A DNA stretch of 64,000 bases, taken from assembly GCA_024280835.1 (NCBI GenBank), contig JAJRPJ010000008.1, positions 147,730 through 211,729 of the forward strand, read 5' to 3'. The notes below the pieces were generated by a model, which was not told the origin of the DNA, did no database searches, and saw only the letters and a list, made by a program, of their open reading frames with translations. Position 1 is the first letter of the stretch. Each line of letters opens with the position of its first letter. Below, piece after piece: positions 52,130-60,423 of this stretch. Position numbers and translations under genes: made by a program. The DNA comes from Candidatus Zixiibacteriota bacterium. GTDB taxonomy: Bacteria; Zixibacteria; MSB-5A5; GN15; JACZUZ01.

Positions 52130-53611
52130 TTATAGGTACTTTTTGAATCTTTCGGCTATGGTTTGTTTTACTTCTTCGGTCATTATTATGTCGGTGGGCC
52201 ATTCTCTGGTGTAGCCTTCTTCGGGCCAGTGGCGGGTGGCGTCTATGCCCATTTTGTGGCCGACGGCGTTCATTTCGCCAGCGTGGTCTAAAATATCTAC
52301 TGGGCCTTGGACAATTTCTATGTCACGTTTGGGGTCGACATTGTTGCCCCAGCGCCACATGACTTCATCGACGTTTTGCACATCGGTTTCTTCATCAACC
52401 ACGACAATATATTTGGAGAGACACATTTGGCCTGTGCCCCAGATTTGGTGCATGACTTTGCGGGCGTGATGTGGGTATTCTTTTTTGATTTTTAGGAATA
52501 AGAAGTTATGGAAATTGCCGAACATGGGCATGTTGTAGTCAATCAATTCGGGCATTTGGATTTTTAGCAAAGGTAAGAACAAGCGCTCGGTGGCTTTGCC
52601 AAGGTAATAATCTTCTTGTGGTGGTTTGCCGACGATGATGGTTTGGTAGACGGGATTCTTACGGTGGGTGATGGCTGTCACATGGAAGACAGGGAACTCG
52701 CCAGCGAGTGAGTAGACGCCAGTGTGATCACCAAATGGTCCTTCGGTGCGGCGCTCTTCGACATCGACATAACCTTCAATCACAAAATCAGATTCGGCGG
52801 GGACGCGTAGGTCAACGGTTTTGCACTGGACCATGCGGACGGCTTTTTTGCGAATGAATCCAGCGACTAACATCTCGTCCATGCCTGGAGGTAGTGGCGC
52901 TGTGGCGGAATAGGCGCAAGCAGGGTCGCCGCCGATTGCGCAGGCGACTTCGATACGTCCGCCTTTTTGTTCGTATTTGCGGAAATTGAAGGCGCCGTCA
53001 TGGTGCGGGTGCCAGTGCATGCCAGTTGTGTTTTTGTCGTAGACTTGCAGGCGGTACATGCCGCAGTTTTGCACGCCAGTGTTGGGGTTTTTGGTGAAGA
53101 CTTGGGGCATGGTGATGAAACGACCTGCGTCATCGGGCCAACATTGAATCACGCCGAGTTTGAAGATGTCGATCTGGTCGCCTTCGAGGACGACATCTTG
53201 GCAGGGCGCGGAGTTGACCATCTTGGGCATATTGCTGGCGGCTTTGGCGAGGACGGGAAGCTCTTTGAGCTTTTCCATGGTGGACATGTATTTGCGGGGT
53301 TTGACTAGATCTGAAAGTTCATCTGCGATATTTTCGAATGATCTGCCGCCAAAGGCGATGTTCATGCGTTTGAATGAGCCAGTTGAGTTGATTAGCACGG
53401 GAAAGTCTGAACCCTCGACGTTTTCGAAGAGCAGGGCTTTGCCGCCGTAGTTTCCCTGGGCGTCGCGCATTTTTGAATGACGGTCGGCCATTTCGGCGAT
53501 TTCGAGGATGGGTGAGATTGGCTCGGAGATGCGGAGTAATTCGCCCTCGGCCTCTAGCTCACGGATGAAGTCCGCGAGGTTTTCTATATTGTATGATTTA
53601 TTTGTGTTCAT
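52130..53611 (-). CDS. ubiD: UbiD-family decarboxylase (quinone biosynthesis)
   Basis: A 493-residue prenylated-FMN-dependent decarboxylase. N-terminal LADFIRELEAEGELLRI, then GGKALLFENVEGSDFPVLIN, the RRTEGPFGDHTGVYSLAGEFP segment with the catalytic acidic residues (E..R..E region), and the C-terminal MNAVGHKMGIDATRHWPEEGY. It probably decarboxylates an aromatic precursor in ubiquinone or menaquinone synthesis; no UbiX is nearby to narrow this. ATG at 53611 without a strong ribosome site. Confidence 0.9.
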   Translation of the reverse strand: MNTNKSYNIENLADFIRELEAEGELLRISEPISPILEIAEMADRHSKMRDAQGNYGGKALLFENVEGSDFPVLINSTGSFKRMNIAFGGRSFENIADELSDLVKPRKYMSTMEKLKELPVLAKAASNMPKMVNSAPCQDVVLEGDQIDIFKLGVIQCWPDDAGRFITMPQVFTKNPNTGVQNCGMYRLQVYDKNTTGMHWHPHHDGAFNFRKYEQKGGRIEVACAIGGDPACAYSATAPLPPGMDEMLVAGFIRKKAVRMVQCKTVDLRVPAESDFVIEGYVDVEERRTEGPFGDHTGVYSLAGEFPVFHVTAITHRKNPVYQTIIVGKPPQEDYYLGKATERLFLPLLKIQMPELIDYNMPMFGNFHNFLFLKIKKEYPHHARKVMHQIWGTGQMCLSKYIVVVDEETDVQNVDEVMWRWGNNVDPKRDIEIVQGPVDILDHAGEMNAVGHKMGIDATRHWPEEGYTREWPTDIIMTEEVKQTIAERFKKYL

Positions 53612-53663
53612 GTCGGTAAATATACGCCAGAGAGGCCGAAGCGCAACTGGGTGGGGCTGAAGC

Positions 53664-53702
53664 GCAAAAAAAAGTGGGACTCTCGATTTGAGAGTCCCAC
53701 TT
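53664..53702 (-). terminator. Strong intrinsic terminator of the subtilisin gene
   Basis: Perfect 13-base arms AAGTGGGACTCTC (53672-53684) and GAGAGTCCCACTT (53690-53702) with a 5-base loop. On the minus strand it is followed by a run of eight T. It lies 26 bases past the protease stop. Confidence 0.9.
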
Positions 53703-53727
53703 CGATAATAACCACTTCAAGAAGATA

Positions 53728-56655
53728 CTACTTGATAGTCACGTTTGATGTATCTGAACCACCTGAGGTCGAAGTCACAGTGACTGTGGCTGGAGCTGAG
53801 TTTACTCCCGTGATTTTCAATTCCCAACGATTCTTGCTGGCCTTGAAGGTCATTTGGCCGTAGCCAACCACGCTCAAGACTGCGTTTGGATCGTCAGTTG
53901 TTGCGCGAACATCCAACTTCTGTTTGCGACCGTCATACTGTGCTTTGGTGATTGTGACGACGTCGCCACCTCCACCGCCGCCAGTGATGTCAGCAGAAGT
54001 AGTCGCTGAACCTGTGGCGCCTTGGTCGTCGGTAACTGTTAGCGTGACGGTATAGTTACCCGTTGCGCTATAGGTGTAGTTCGGATTCGCGGCGGTACTT
54101 GTTCCGCCGTCGCCGAAGTCCCAACTGTAACCGACAATTGTTCCGTCTGGATCAGAAGCACCAGCGGATGAGAACGAGACTGCATTGCCAAGTGTGGCGC
54201 TGTATGGGCCATTGACGCTAGCAGTTGGCGCCTGATTGCCACCACCACCGCCAGTGATATCGGCAGAAGTTGATGCAGAGCCTGTAGCTCCTTGGTCGTC
54301 AGTAACCGTTAGCGAGACAGTATAAGTACCTGTTGCGCTATAGGTGTAGTTTGGATTCGCGGCGGTACTTGTTCCACCGTCGCCGAAGTCCCAACTGTAA
54401 CCGACGATTGATCCGTCTGGATCAGATGACCCAGCGGATGAGAACGAAACTGCACTGCCAAGTGTGGCGCTGTACGGGCCATTGGCATTGGCTGTCGGGG
54501 CTTGGTTACCGCCACCGCCGCCTTGAGTGACTGTTACAGCTACGCTCGGTTTGTACCGTGTGCCATTATTGTCCTTGATTTCACCTTTCCAAGTCCAATC
54601 AACCAAATTGGAAGGCAGGCCGCTCAGTGCAAATGCAGCGGTCCAGGTTCCATCGCCATTATTCGTGAAGTTCACACGAATTCTGGTACCGTTGGCGTCT
54701 CTCATTTCCCAACGCTCTCTGCTCATGTTGGTGAAGTCAACTTGGTCGCTCCACATCTTCATGTACATCGTCTCGCTAACGTCGAATGTACGATCGTCGG
54801 TCGAGAGGTCAGCATTTCGCGAAAGGATGAATCCTTCGCCAGATGGTGGCGGAGGTGGAGGTGTGTTGGCTGTGATGTATCCAACCTTTGTCATGGTGTT
54901 TGAACCATTGGCATTGGTTGCGATCATTGAGACATCGTATGAGCCAGCGTTGGCATATGTATGTGATGGGTTTTGCGCGGTTGAAGTTGCGCCATCACCA
55001 AAGTTCCATGACCAACTGGTAGGTGCGTTGGTTGAAAGGTCACTAAAGCTGACTGCCAAAGGAGCGTCACCAGTTGTTGGACTTCCAGAAAAATCAGCTG
55101 TTGGTGGGTTCGTATTCGGAACTGTGATAGTCGCAGTAGTCGAATTTGAACCTGTTGCGCTTTGGTCATCAGTGACTGTCAATGAGACACTGTATGAACC
55201 AGCGGCGGAATAGGCATAGCTCGGGTTGGCTGCGGTACTTGTGCCGCCGTCGCCGAAGTCCCAACTGTAGCCAGTGATTGTTCCGTCTGGATCAGATGAG
55301 CCAGCCGACGAGAAGGAAATGTTGTTTCCGACTAGAGCGCTGTATGGGCCATTGGCATTGGCGGTTGGCGCTTGATTGACAGGTGGGCCAACGTTTGTTG
55401 CGGCATCGGCGTTAACCAAACCGAATCCGAAATTGTTGTCACGTCCAGTAGCGCCGATATCGGTTGCTGTTGATGTCAACTGATTACGAACTGCTGAAGC
55501 GGATGTAAACTGACCTGTTGACCAGATGAGCGCCACTACTCCAGCGACGTGAGGTGTTGCCATACTTGTGCCGTCTAGTGTGGCATACTGACCATTCTTA
55601 TAAGTCGAGACAATTCCCACACCTGGGGCAGTGACTTCAACTTCTGGGCCTTTGTTGGAGAAATTCGCCAGATTGTTTCCTTGGTCGACAGCCGAGACAG
55701 CAATTGTCGAGGAATACTTAGCAGGAAATCCAACGGGACCACCAAAGTCATTTCCAGCCGCGGCACAGATTACAACACCAGAAGCGTAGGCGTTGTCGCA
55801 GGCGGTTTGAAGCGCGTTCGTGCCGATTGAGGCGCCGAGAGACATGTTGACAACATCCATTCCATTTGCAGCAGCCCAATCAATTCCGGCGACTACATTG
55901 GAGAATGTTCCGCTACCGGCTGCATCAAGCACTTTGATACCATAGAGACTGACAGATGGGGCCACGCCAATAACACCAATACTATTGTCGATAGCGCCGA
56001 CGGTACCTGAGACATGCGAACCATGACCGTTGTCATCCATTGGATCATTGTCATTGTTCACATAGTCGATACCGCTGACATAGTTTGCCGCAAGGTCTGG
56101 GTGACCGTGGTCGATTCCGGTATCAATGATTCCAACTTTTACTCCAGAACCTTTTGTTCCACGAGCATGAGCGGTTGGCGCATTGACTGCGGTTATGCCC
56201 CACGGAACAGTTTGGGCAATCATGTGCACAGGTCTATCTGGCTCGATGTAATCGACACTAGGGTCGTTCATCAGGAGCTGATATTGACCTTCGGTCAATT
56301 GCGCGGAGTAGCCATGTATAACAGAGCTATATACTTTTTGTGGTACGACACCCGCGATAAGGGCGGACTTTGTGATGTCCTGCTTTACGCGTTTGAAGAG
56401 ACCGTTGTGTTTCTTACCAATTTCACTTGTTGTTTTTAGGACGACTATATACTGCCCAGGGATGACATTGGGATCATCGATTTGCTGTCCAATTGAGGTG
56501 TTGGATTGGCTGGTCGGTTCAAGTGGTTGTTCTTGAGAACATCCATAGATGCCGAAACTTGCCGCCAATAGAAGGAATGTGAATACGCTTGAAGATAAGC
56601 GAAGAAACGAGGTGGATCGTTTCTGCGTAATTCTTAGTGAATAACGTTGACGCAT
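53728..56655 (-). CDS. Subtilisin-like serine protease (S8) with I9 propeptide and four PKD domains
   Basis: A 975-residue exported protease. The N-terminal hydrophobic segment ends in a lipobox-like GIYGC (about 39). An I9 inhibitor propeptide (about 65-140: GQYIVVLKTT) is followed by the S8 domain: Asp in GIIDTGIDHGHPDL (about 177), His in NGHGSHVSG (about 210), Ser in GTSMATPHVAG (about 362). PKD domains lie at about 425-510, 515-595, 715-800 and 805-890, each with SWDFGDGGTST or similar. An unrecognised domain fills 600-710. Strong AAGGAGAA ribosome site. Confidence 0.94.
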   Translation of the reverse strand: MRQRYSLRITQKRSTSFLRLSSSVFTFLLLAASFGIYGCSQEQPLEPTSQSNTSIGQQIDDPNVIPGQYIVVLKTTSEIGKKHNGLFKRVKQDITKSALIAGVVPQKVYSSVIHGYSAQLTEGQYQLLMNDPSVDYIEPDRPVHMIAQTVPWGITAVNAPTAHARGTKGSGVKVGIIDTGIDHGHPDLAANYVSGIDYVNNDNDPMDDNGHGSHVSGTVGAIDNSIGVIGVAPSVSLYGIKVLDAAGSGTFSNVVAGIDWAAANGMDVVNMSLGASIGTNALQTACDNAYASGVVICAAAGNDFGGPVGFPAKYSSTIAVSAVDQGNNLANFSNKGPEVEVTAPGVGIVSTYKNGQYATLDGTSMATPHVAGVVALIWSTGQFTSASAVRNQLTSTATDIGATGRDNNFGFGLVNADAATNVGPPVNQAPTANANGPYSALVGNNISFSSAGSSDPDGTITGYSWDFGDGGTSTAANPSYAYSAAGSYSVSLTVTDDQSATGSNSTTATITVPNTNPPTADFSGSPTTGDAPLAVSFSDLSTNAPTSWSWNFGDGATSTAQNPSHTYANAGSYDVSMIATNANGSNTMTKVGYITANTPPPPPPSGEGFILSRNADLSTDDRTFDVSETMYMKMWSDQVDFTNMSRERWEMRDANGTRIRVNFTNNGDGTWTAAFALSGLPSNLVDWTWKGEIKDNNGTRYKPSVAVTVTQGGGGGNQAPTANANGPYSATLGSAVSFSSAGSSDPDGSIVGYSWDFGDGGTSTAANPNYTYSATGTYTVSLTVTDDQGATGSASTSADITGGGGGNQAPTASVNGPYSATLGNAVSFSSAGASDPDGTIVGYSWDFGDGGTSTAANPNYTYSATGNYTVTLTVTDDQGATGSATTSADITGGGGGGDVVTITKAQYDGRKQKLDVRATTDDPNAVLSVVGYGQMTFKASKNRWELKITGVNSAPATVTVTSTSGGSDTSNVTIK

Positions 56656-57270
56656 TGGAACTTCTCCTTCAAATCAAAAAAAGTTAGTTACTCTTCTGCC
56701 AAACCAAAATGACCTTTGTGAATCGCACTTACACAATGGTCTTCCAAGTTGGTAGGTATGTCAATCTACTCTCACCTCTAGGGCTCCACCAGCGCTTGAG
56801 AGAAGCATCAGCAAAGATGCATGTCAAGGCACACCGATTTTGCGCTACGATAAGAGCAAGATAAATAGCATAAGCGCTATGTTGTTGGAGGCTGTTGAGC
56901 CCCAAGTTTCATTTATCACCTCCTGTCTACAGATTTGGCGCCGAACTGACGCAGTTTCATCTATTAACATATAGCAAAACACAATAGCGAACGCGGGGTT
57001 GAAGACTATCAGCCGCGGTCAGTATCCAAGGTATCAATTTGAAATTTGATAATATCTCTTCACGTCACAACTTAGCGCAGTCTAATCAGAAGCGCAAGTA
57101 AATTGACTTCGTTGGCCAAAGAATGTCAACGTCGAGGCCAGTAAAGTGGATCATGGCGCTATATATTTATTTACAACATTTAGCTCCATTTACGTGTATA
57201 CATGTTTGTCGGTTTGGTTCAATTGAACAATCATGTACTATTGACCACTCACTAGTCTTCCGATATATAA
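56656..57270. other. Long divergent intergenic region
   Basis: About 615 bases between the leftward protease and the rightward DUF2953 gene, expected to carry promoters for both. Contents seen: an 11-codon ORF with a perfect ribosome site on the minus strand (56877-56912) and a small dyad ATAGC..GCTAT (56865-56880). No DnaA-box cluster or tRNA was found. Confidence 0.5.
56877..56912 (-). CDS. Possible 11-residue leader peptide
   Basis: Minus-strand ATG at 56912 is preceded by AGGAGGTGATAA, the best Shine-Dalgarno sequence seen in the window. It encodes MKLGAQQPPTT then TAG. It lies about 220 bases upstream of the protease start on the same strand and overlaps a small dyad. Either a regulatory leader, or the ribosome site of a gene that has been lost. 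Confidence 0.3.
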   Translation of the reverse strand: MKLGAQQPPTT

Positions 57271-57948
57271 ATGAGTATGGAACTGAACTCTACTATAATA
57301 ATAATTGTACTGTTGGGAGTATTGGTAGCGCTAGTTTTGGGACTGGCTTGTGTTCCTGTGCGTTTGCGCATTTGGCTGGGGACGGACGTTAAGAAGTTGA
57401 CGGTTAAGTTTTTGAAGTACACTATTATCGATAGTGATAGTCCGCGAAAGTCTTCGGGTGGAACCAAAAAGAAGGAAAAAGCGTCTGAATCTCAGGCTAA
57501 GAGCGACATGGAAGATGCTGACAAAAAGCCGCCTGTTTCACTTTCTGAGCGCTGGGAGAAATTTTTGCGGTTTGTTGATATTGCTCCGCAGATTGCTCGG
57601 GCTGTGCTTGGGTTTACGATTCGGTTGGTGAAGAAATTGAATTTACGGGATGTGGCTGGGAGTGTTGCTGGTGGTTTTTCCGATCCTGCTGATACAGGGA
57701 TGGCTTTTGGGGCGCTTTATGCAATCTGGGGCGCGGCTCCATGTCTACAATCTCGGATTTCGGTGCAACCAGATTACCAAGCTGAACGTATTACTTACGA
57801 CTTACATGGGGCAATCAGCCTTCGGCCGATTGCCTTGGTTTGGCCGACAGCGCGGTTGCTTTATGACTTGCCTAAGCGTGAGTTGGTGAAGATGATTCGT
57901 GAGAGTCGTCGGAAACGTAGAAAAGCAGAAGCTAGCAAGAATGAATAG
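57271..57948 (+). CDS. DUF2953 family protein
   Basis: A 225-residue protein with an N-terminal membrane helix (about 8-30, IIIIVLLGVLVALVLGLACV), a charged linker (KKKEKASESQAKSD) and a C-terminal domain with GMAFGALYAIWGAAPCLQSRI, as in DUF2953 (YtfI-like) proteins. This family is usually paired with GerW/YtfJ, which is indeed the next gene. The function is unknown. ATG at 57271, or a second ATG two codons on. Confidence 0.75.
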   Translation: MSMELNSTIIIIVLLGVLVALVLGLACVPVRLRIWLGTDVKKLTVKFLKYTIIDSDSPRKSSGGTKKKEKASESQAKSDMEDADKKPPVSLSERWEKFLRFVDIAPQIARAVLGFTIRLVKKLNLRDVAGSVAGGFSDPADTGMAFGALYAIWGAAPCLQSRISVQPDYQAERITYDLHGAISLRPIALVWPTARLLYDLPKRELVKMIRESRRKRRKAEASKNE

Positions 57949-57981
57949 ACTATTTACATAGAAGTTTTAGACAGGAAGTCG

Positions 57982-58059
57982 ATGAATCGGACTTTAGTAG
58001 ATAAATATCAAGCAGTTTGCGCTAAGAGCCGATTAAAGAATATAGCTACTATGCAGTGA
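57982..58059 (+). CDS. Possible 25-residue small ORF
   Basis: ATG at 57982 with AGGA five bases upstream encodes MNRTLVDKYQAVCAKSRLK and six further residues before TGA. It lies between the DUF2953 and gerW genes on the same strand. No homology is recognised; it may be chance. Confidence 0.2.
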   Translation: MNRTLVDKYQAVCAKSRLKNIATMQ

Positions 58060-58100
58060 CAAATTGCAGTGGCTAATAGAACCACAGGGAGTGAAATAGT

Positions 58101-58565
58101 ATGGCGAACAATGTTGTTGAAATAATTGAAGGAGTTGTCGGACAACTCAGAGATATAGCCCGTACAGAATCTATTGTCGGGGAGCCGATTACAGTTGGTG
58201 GTAAGACCTTGGTGCCGATTATTCGGATTACTGTTGGTTTTGGCGCAGGTGGCGGCGAAGGTAGCGACGACAAAGATCGTGGCGGATTTGGCGGCGGCGG
58301 TGGCGGCGGAGCCAAAGTTGAGCCAGCGGCGTTTATTGTTATTGATGAAAGTGGTATTTCGTTGCTTCCCGCTCGTCCAGGGACGATTGATAGTCTGGTG
58401 GAGGCGATTCCGACTGCGATTGGCAAATTGGGGAAAATCGCCCAGAAGTTATCCTCAGACTATAAGTCGTCGAAAAAGTCGGATGATGGAGCTAGTTCTG
58501 AGTCATCGGACTCGGCTGATTCTGAATCCGCAGACTCTTCCACTGCATCTGAATCTTCCGATTAG
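58101..58565 (+). CDS. GerW (YtfJ) family protein
   Basis: A 154-residue protein. The N-terminal helix VVEIIEGVVGQLRDIARTESIVGEPI is followed by the typical GKTLVPIIRITVGFGAGGGEG, a glycine-rich loop, and KVEPAAFIVIDESGISLLP, all GerW hallmarks. The last 40 residues are a Ser/Asp-rich tail. In Bacillus the family acts in spore germination; in Gram-negative genomes its role is unknown. GGAGTG ribosome site; transcribed with the DUF2953 gene. Confidence 0.9.
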   Translation: MANNVVEIIEGVVGQLRDIARTESIVGEPITVGGKTLVPIIRITVGFGAGGGEGSDDKDRGGFGGGGGGGAKVEPAAFIVIDESGISLLPARPGTIDSLVEAIPTAIGKLGKIAQKLSSDYKSSKKSDDGASSESSDSADSESADSSTASESSD

Positions 58566-58573
58566 TCATGAGT

Positions 58574-58613
58574 TAGCTCCCCAGACGTCTCTGATGTAAG
58601 GCGTCTGGGGCTA
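58574..58613 (+). terminator. Terminator of gerW
   Basis: Arms CCCCAGACG (58579-58587) and CGTCTGGGG (58602-58610), extended by TAG/CTA, nine bases after the gerW stop. A short GTTTCTC follows rather than a long T run. Confidence 0.6.
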
Positions 58614-58939
58614 GTTTCTCGTGTAAGTTAGTGTTATTCACTGCCTTAAATGGCCTGCACCTGCCTGTAAGCTGAGTCAGAAGCTTTTTCCGAAACTATC
58701 CTACTATATACTACTGTAGATTTTCAATCCTCCTTGCTCATGGAAGAAAACCTTTCTATATTCGACGCTGAGCTTAGGAAGTGGCCGAGCAGTAAGATGT
58801 TCGAGTTGTTTCTTGAGGCAGTTGGCTGGATTTTGAGAGTGGATATTTACGCAAGGGATTGTGTCTGGATATTTGGGCTGGCTGTTCAGAATTTGAACTT
58901 TTAGACGATTATGTAAATGGAGGATTGAGGATTTTGGCC
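58614..58939 (+). other. Intergenic region upstream of yajC
   Basis: About 325 bases. The yajC frame is open leftwards to 58859, but its extra 27 residues look non-conserved. No other gene seen. The TATACTACTGTAGATTTT stretch near 58710 could be part of a promoter. Confidence 0.35.
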
Positions 58940-59326
58940 TTGAATCTTATTTTTGGGACTCTTGCGAGTCCGCAGTTAGCTGTTAGCTCATTCTTGAGTA
59001 ACCCACTGTTTAGCAACCCACTTTTTGCGCTTGGCGCAGGAGCTGACGGAGCGGCTGGCGGTGGCGGGATGATCGCCCAGTTTGGTTTTTTGATACCGCT
59101 GTTTTTGATTATGTATTTTCTGATGATCAGACCACAGCAAAAGAAACAGAAAGAACACAAGAATATGCTCGACGAGCTGAAGAAGGGCGACAAAGTTGTC
59201 ACTTCAGGCGGAATGTACGGCGACATATTCGCGTTTAATGAAAAACGTGATTCGGTAGTTCTAAGAGTCGGTGAAGTCAAACTTGAGTTTCTCAAGAGCG
59301 CGATTTCATCCAAGGTGAAAGACTAA
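58940..59326 (+). CDS. yajC: Preprotein translocase subunit YajC
   Basis: About 128 residues from TTG at 58940, chosen because GAGG lies nine bases upstream; the frame is open to 58859. One membrane helix (IAQFGFLIPLFLIMYFLMI) is followed by RPQQKKQKEHKNMLDELKKGDKVVTSGG, the YajC signature. It associates with SecDF in protein export, but secD and secF do not follow here. A short dyad AGCGCTTCT/AGAAGCGCT overlaps the stop (59326-59344). Confidence 0.9.
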   Translation: MNLIFGTLASPQLAVSSFLSNPLFSNPLFALGAGADGAAGGGGMIAQFGFLIPLFLIMYFLMIRPQQKKQKEHKNMLDELKKGDKVVTSGGMYGDIFAFNEKRDSVVLRVGEVKLEFLKSAISSKVKD

Positions 59327-59466
59327 GCGCTTCTTAGAAGCGCTGTTCACCATTTAGAGTGACACGAGTCATATAAGAATTAACTTACGCATTTGGGTCT
59401 TTGGAAGAAGCCGTTGATGTGTGAAGAAGTTGTTTAAAGGCAAAAGATTTTAGGAGAGTAGTAGTT

Positions 59467-59979
59467 GTGGCTGTATTGCCAATCGTCTTATATGGAAATC
59501 CAGTATTACGCGAGAAGTCGCGAGCTGTCGAGGCGATTGATCGATCCACGAAAGATTTTGTGGCGGACTTGATCGCCACGTTGAAAGACGCAGAAGGGCT
59601 CGGATTAGCGGCCAATCAGGTTGGTGTAGCCAACCGAATTTTCCTAGTGGACTTATCGCCGCTTGAGCCATCCGAAGAGATTCGTGTATTTATCAACCCG
59701 CAGATAATCGAAACATCTGGTGAACTGGAATATGAGGAAGGCTGTTTGTCTTTTCCTGAGATGTTTCACCTGATTACACGCCCAGAGTTTGTGACAATTC
59801 GGGCGACAGATTTGTCGGGAGAAGAATTTGAAATCAAAGCCGATGGAATATTGGCCAGAGTGATTCTACACGAAAATGACCATATCGACGGAAAACTGTT
59901 TATCGACTACATTACGCCGATGGCGCGAGAAATGATTAGCGGCAAGCTGAAGAAGCTCAAAGCCGCCAGCGCCGCATAA
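59467..59979 (+). CDS. def: Peptide deformylase
   Basis: A 170-residue metalloenzyme that removes the formyl group from new proteins. All three motifs are present: GLGLAANQVG, EEGCLSFPE and the metal site HENDHIDG (HExxH). Length matches the family. GTG start with AGGAG about ten bases upstream. It heads the def-fmt-rng group. Confidence 0.96.
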   Translation: MAVLPIVLYGNPVLREKSRAVEAIDRSTKDFVADLIATLKDAEGLGLAANQVGVANRIFLVDLSPLEPSEEIRVFINPQIIETSGELEYEEGCLSFPEMFHLITRPEFVTIRATDLSGEEFEIKADGILARVILHENDHIDGKLFIDYITPMAREMISGKLKKLKAASAA

Positions 59980-60423
59980 GGGTGAGTAGTTAGCAGGATA
60001 AAGCAGTGCGGTCTAGAGACAGCGCGTAGAGCGCAATTATTATCAAGAGTGATTGTCCTTTGTGATTATTCAACTGTATGAATATAGTGTGATTGATCAG
60101 GATAATTAGCCAGCCACAATGAAGAAGGACATCACCAGCGTATTAACGCTAGGACATTTGACGCATTAGAGTCAATTTGATTGTTTTTTCAAATCTCTCC
60201 ATTATTGAACAACAGAATTAGCAATTCTGCCTCGGCAACTTAGACACACATCACCCAAAATCTCTCGAAGCTTCAAGGCGTCATGGATTATTTTTTTGTT
60301 TTCTGCTGCTTGTTTGTGCGCGAGTTTGTCTGTGCGCGGTAATACAAGGCGTAGCGAAAGAGAATATCTGTGATAGAGAAGTAAGAAACTTTCGTTAAAG
60401 TTCCTTACTTCGGATTTATTAGT
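59980..60423. other. Intergenic region between def and fmt
   Basis: About 444 bases without a credible gene. The clearest feature is the 14-base-arm hairpin at 60379-60410 described separately. A 96-codon minus-strand frame (60202-60492) ends in CLSCRGRIANSVVQ but overlaps fmt and has no other support. Confidence 0.4.
60379..60410 (+). promoter_or_regulatory. Hairpin just upstream of fmt
   Basis: AAGTAAGAAACTTT (60379-60392), loop CGTT, AAAGTTCCTTACTT (60397-60410), one mismatch. It ends 13 bases before the fmt ATG, which has no visible Shine-Dalgarno sequence. It may be a terminator from upstream or a translation control element. Confidence 0.4.

Noticed and set aside
56656-57270. Riboswitch or replication origin in the large divergent gap
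   Set aside because: No conserved riboswitch core (for example the c-di-GMP motif) and no DnaA boxes could be found by eye.
58909-59313. 134-codon frame antisense to yajC
   Set aside because: Mirror of a strongly conserved gene; low-complexity Pro/Ser/Phe composition.
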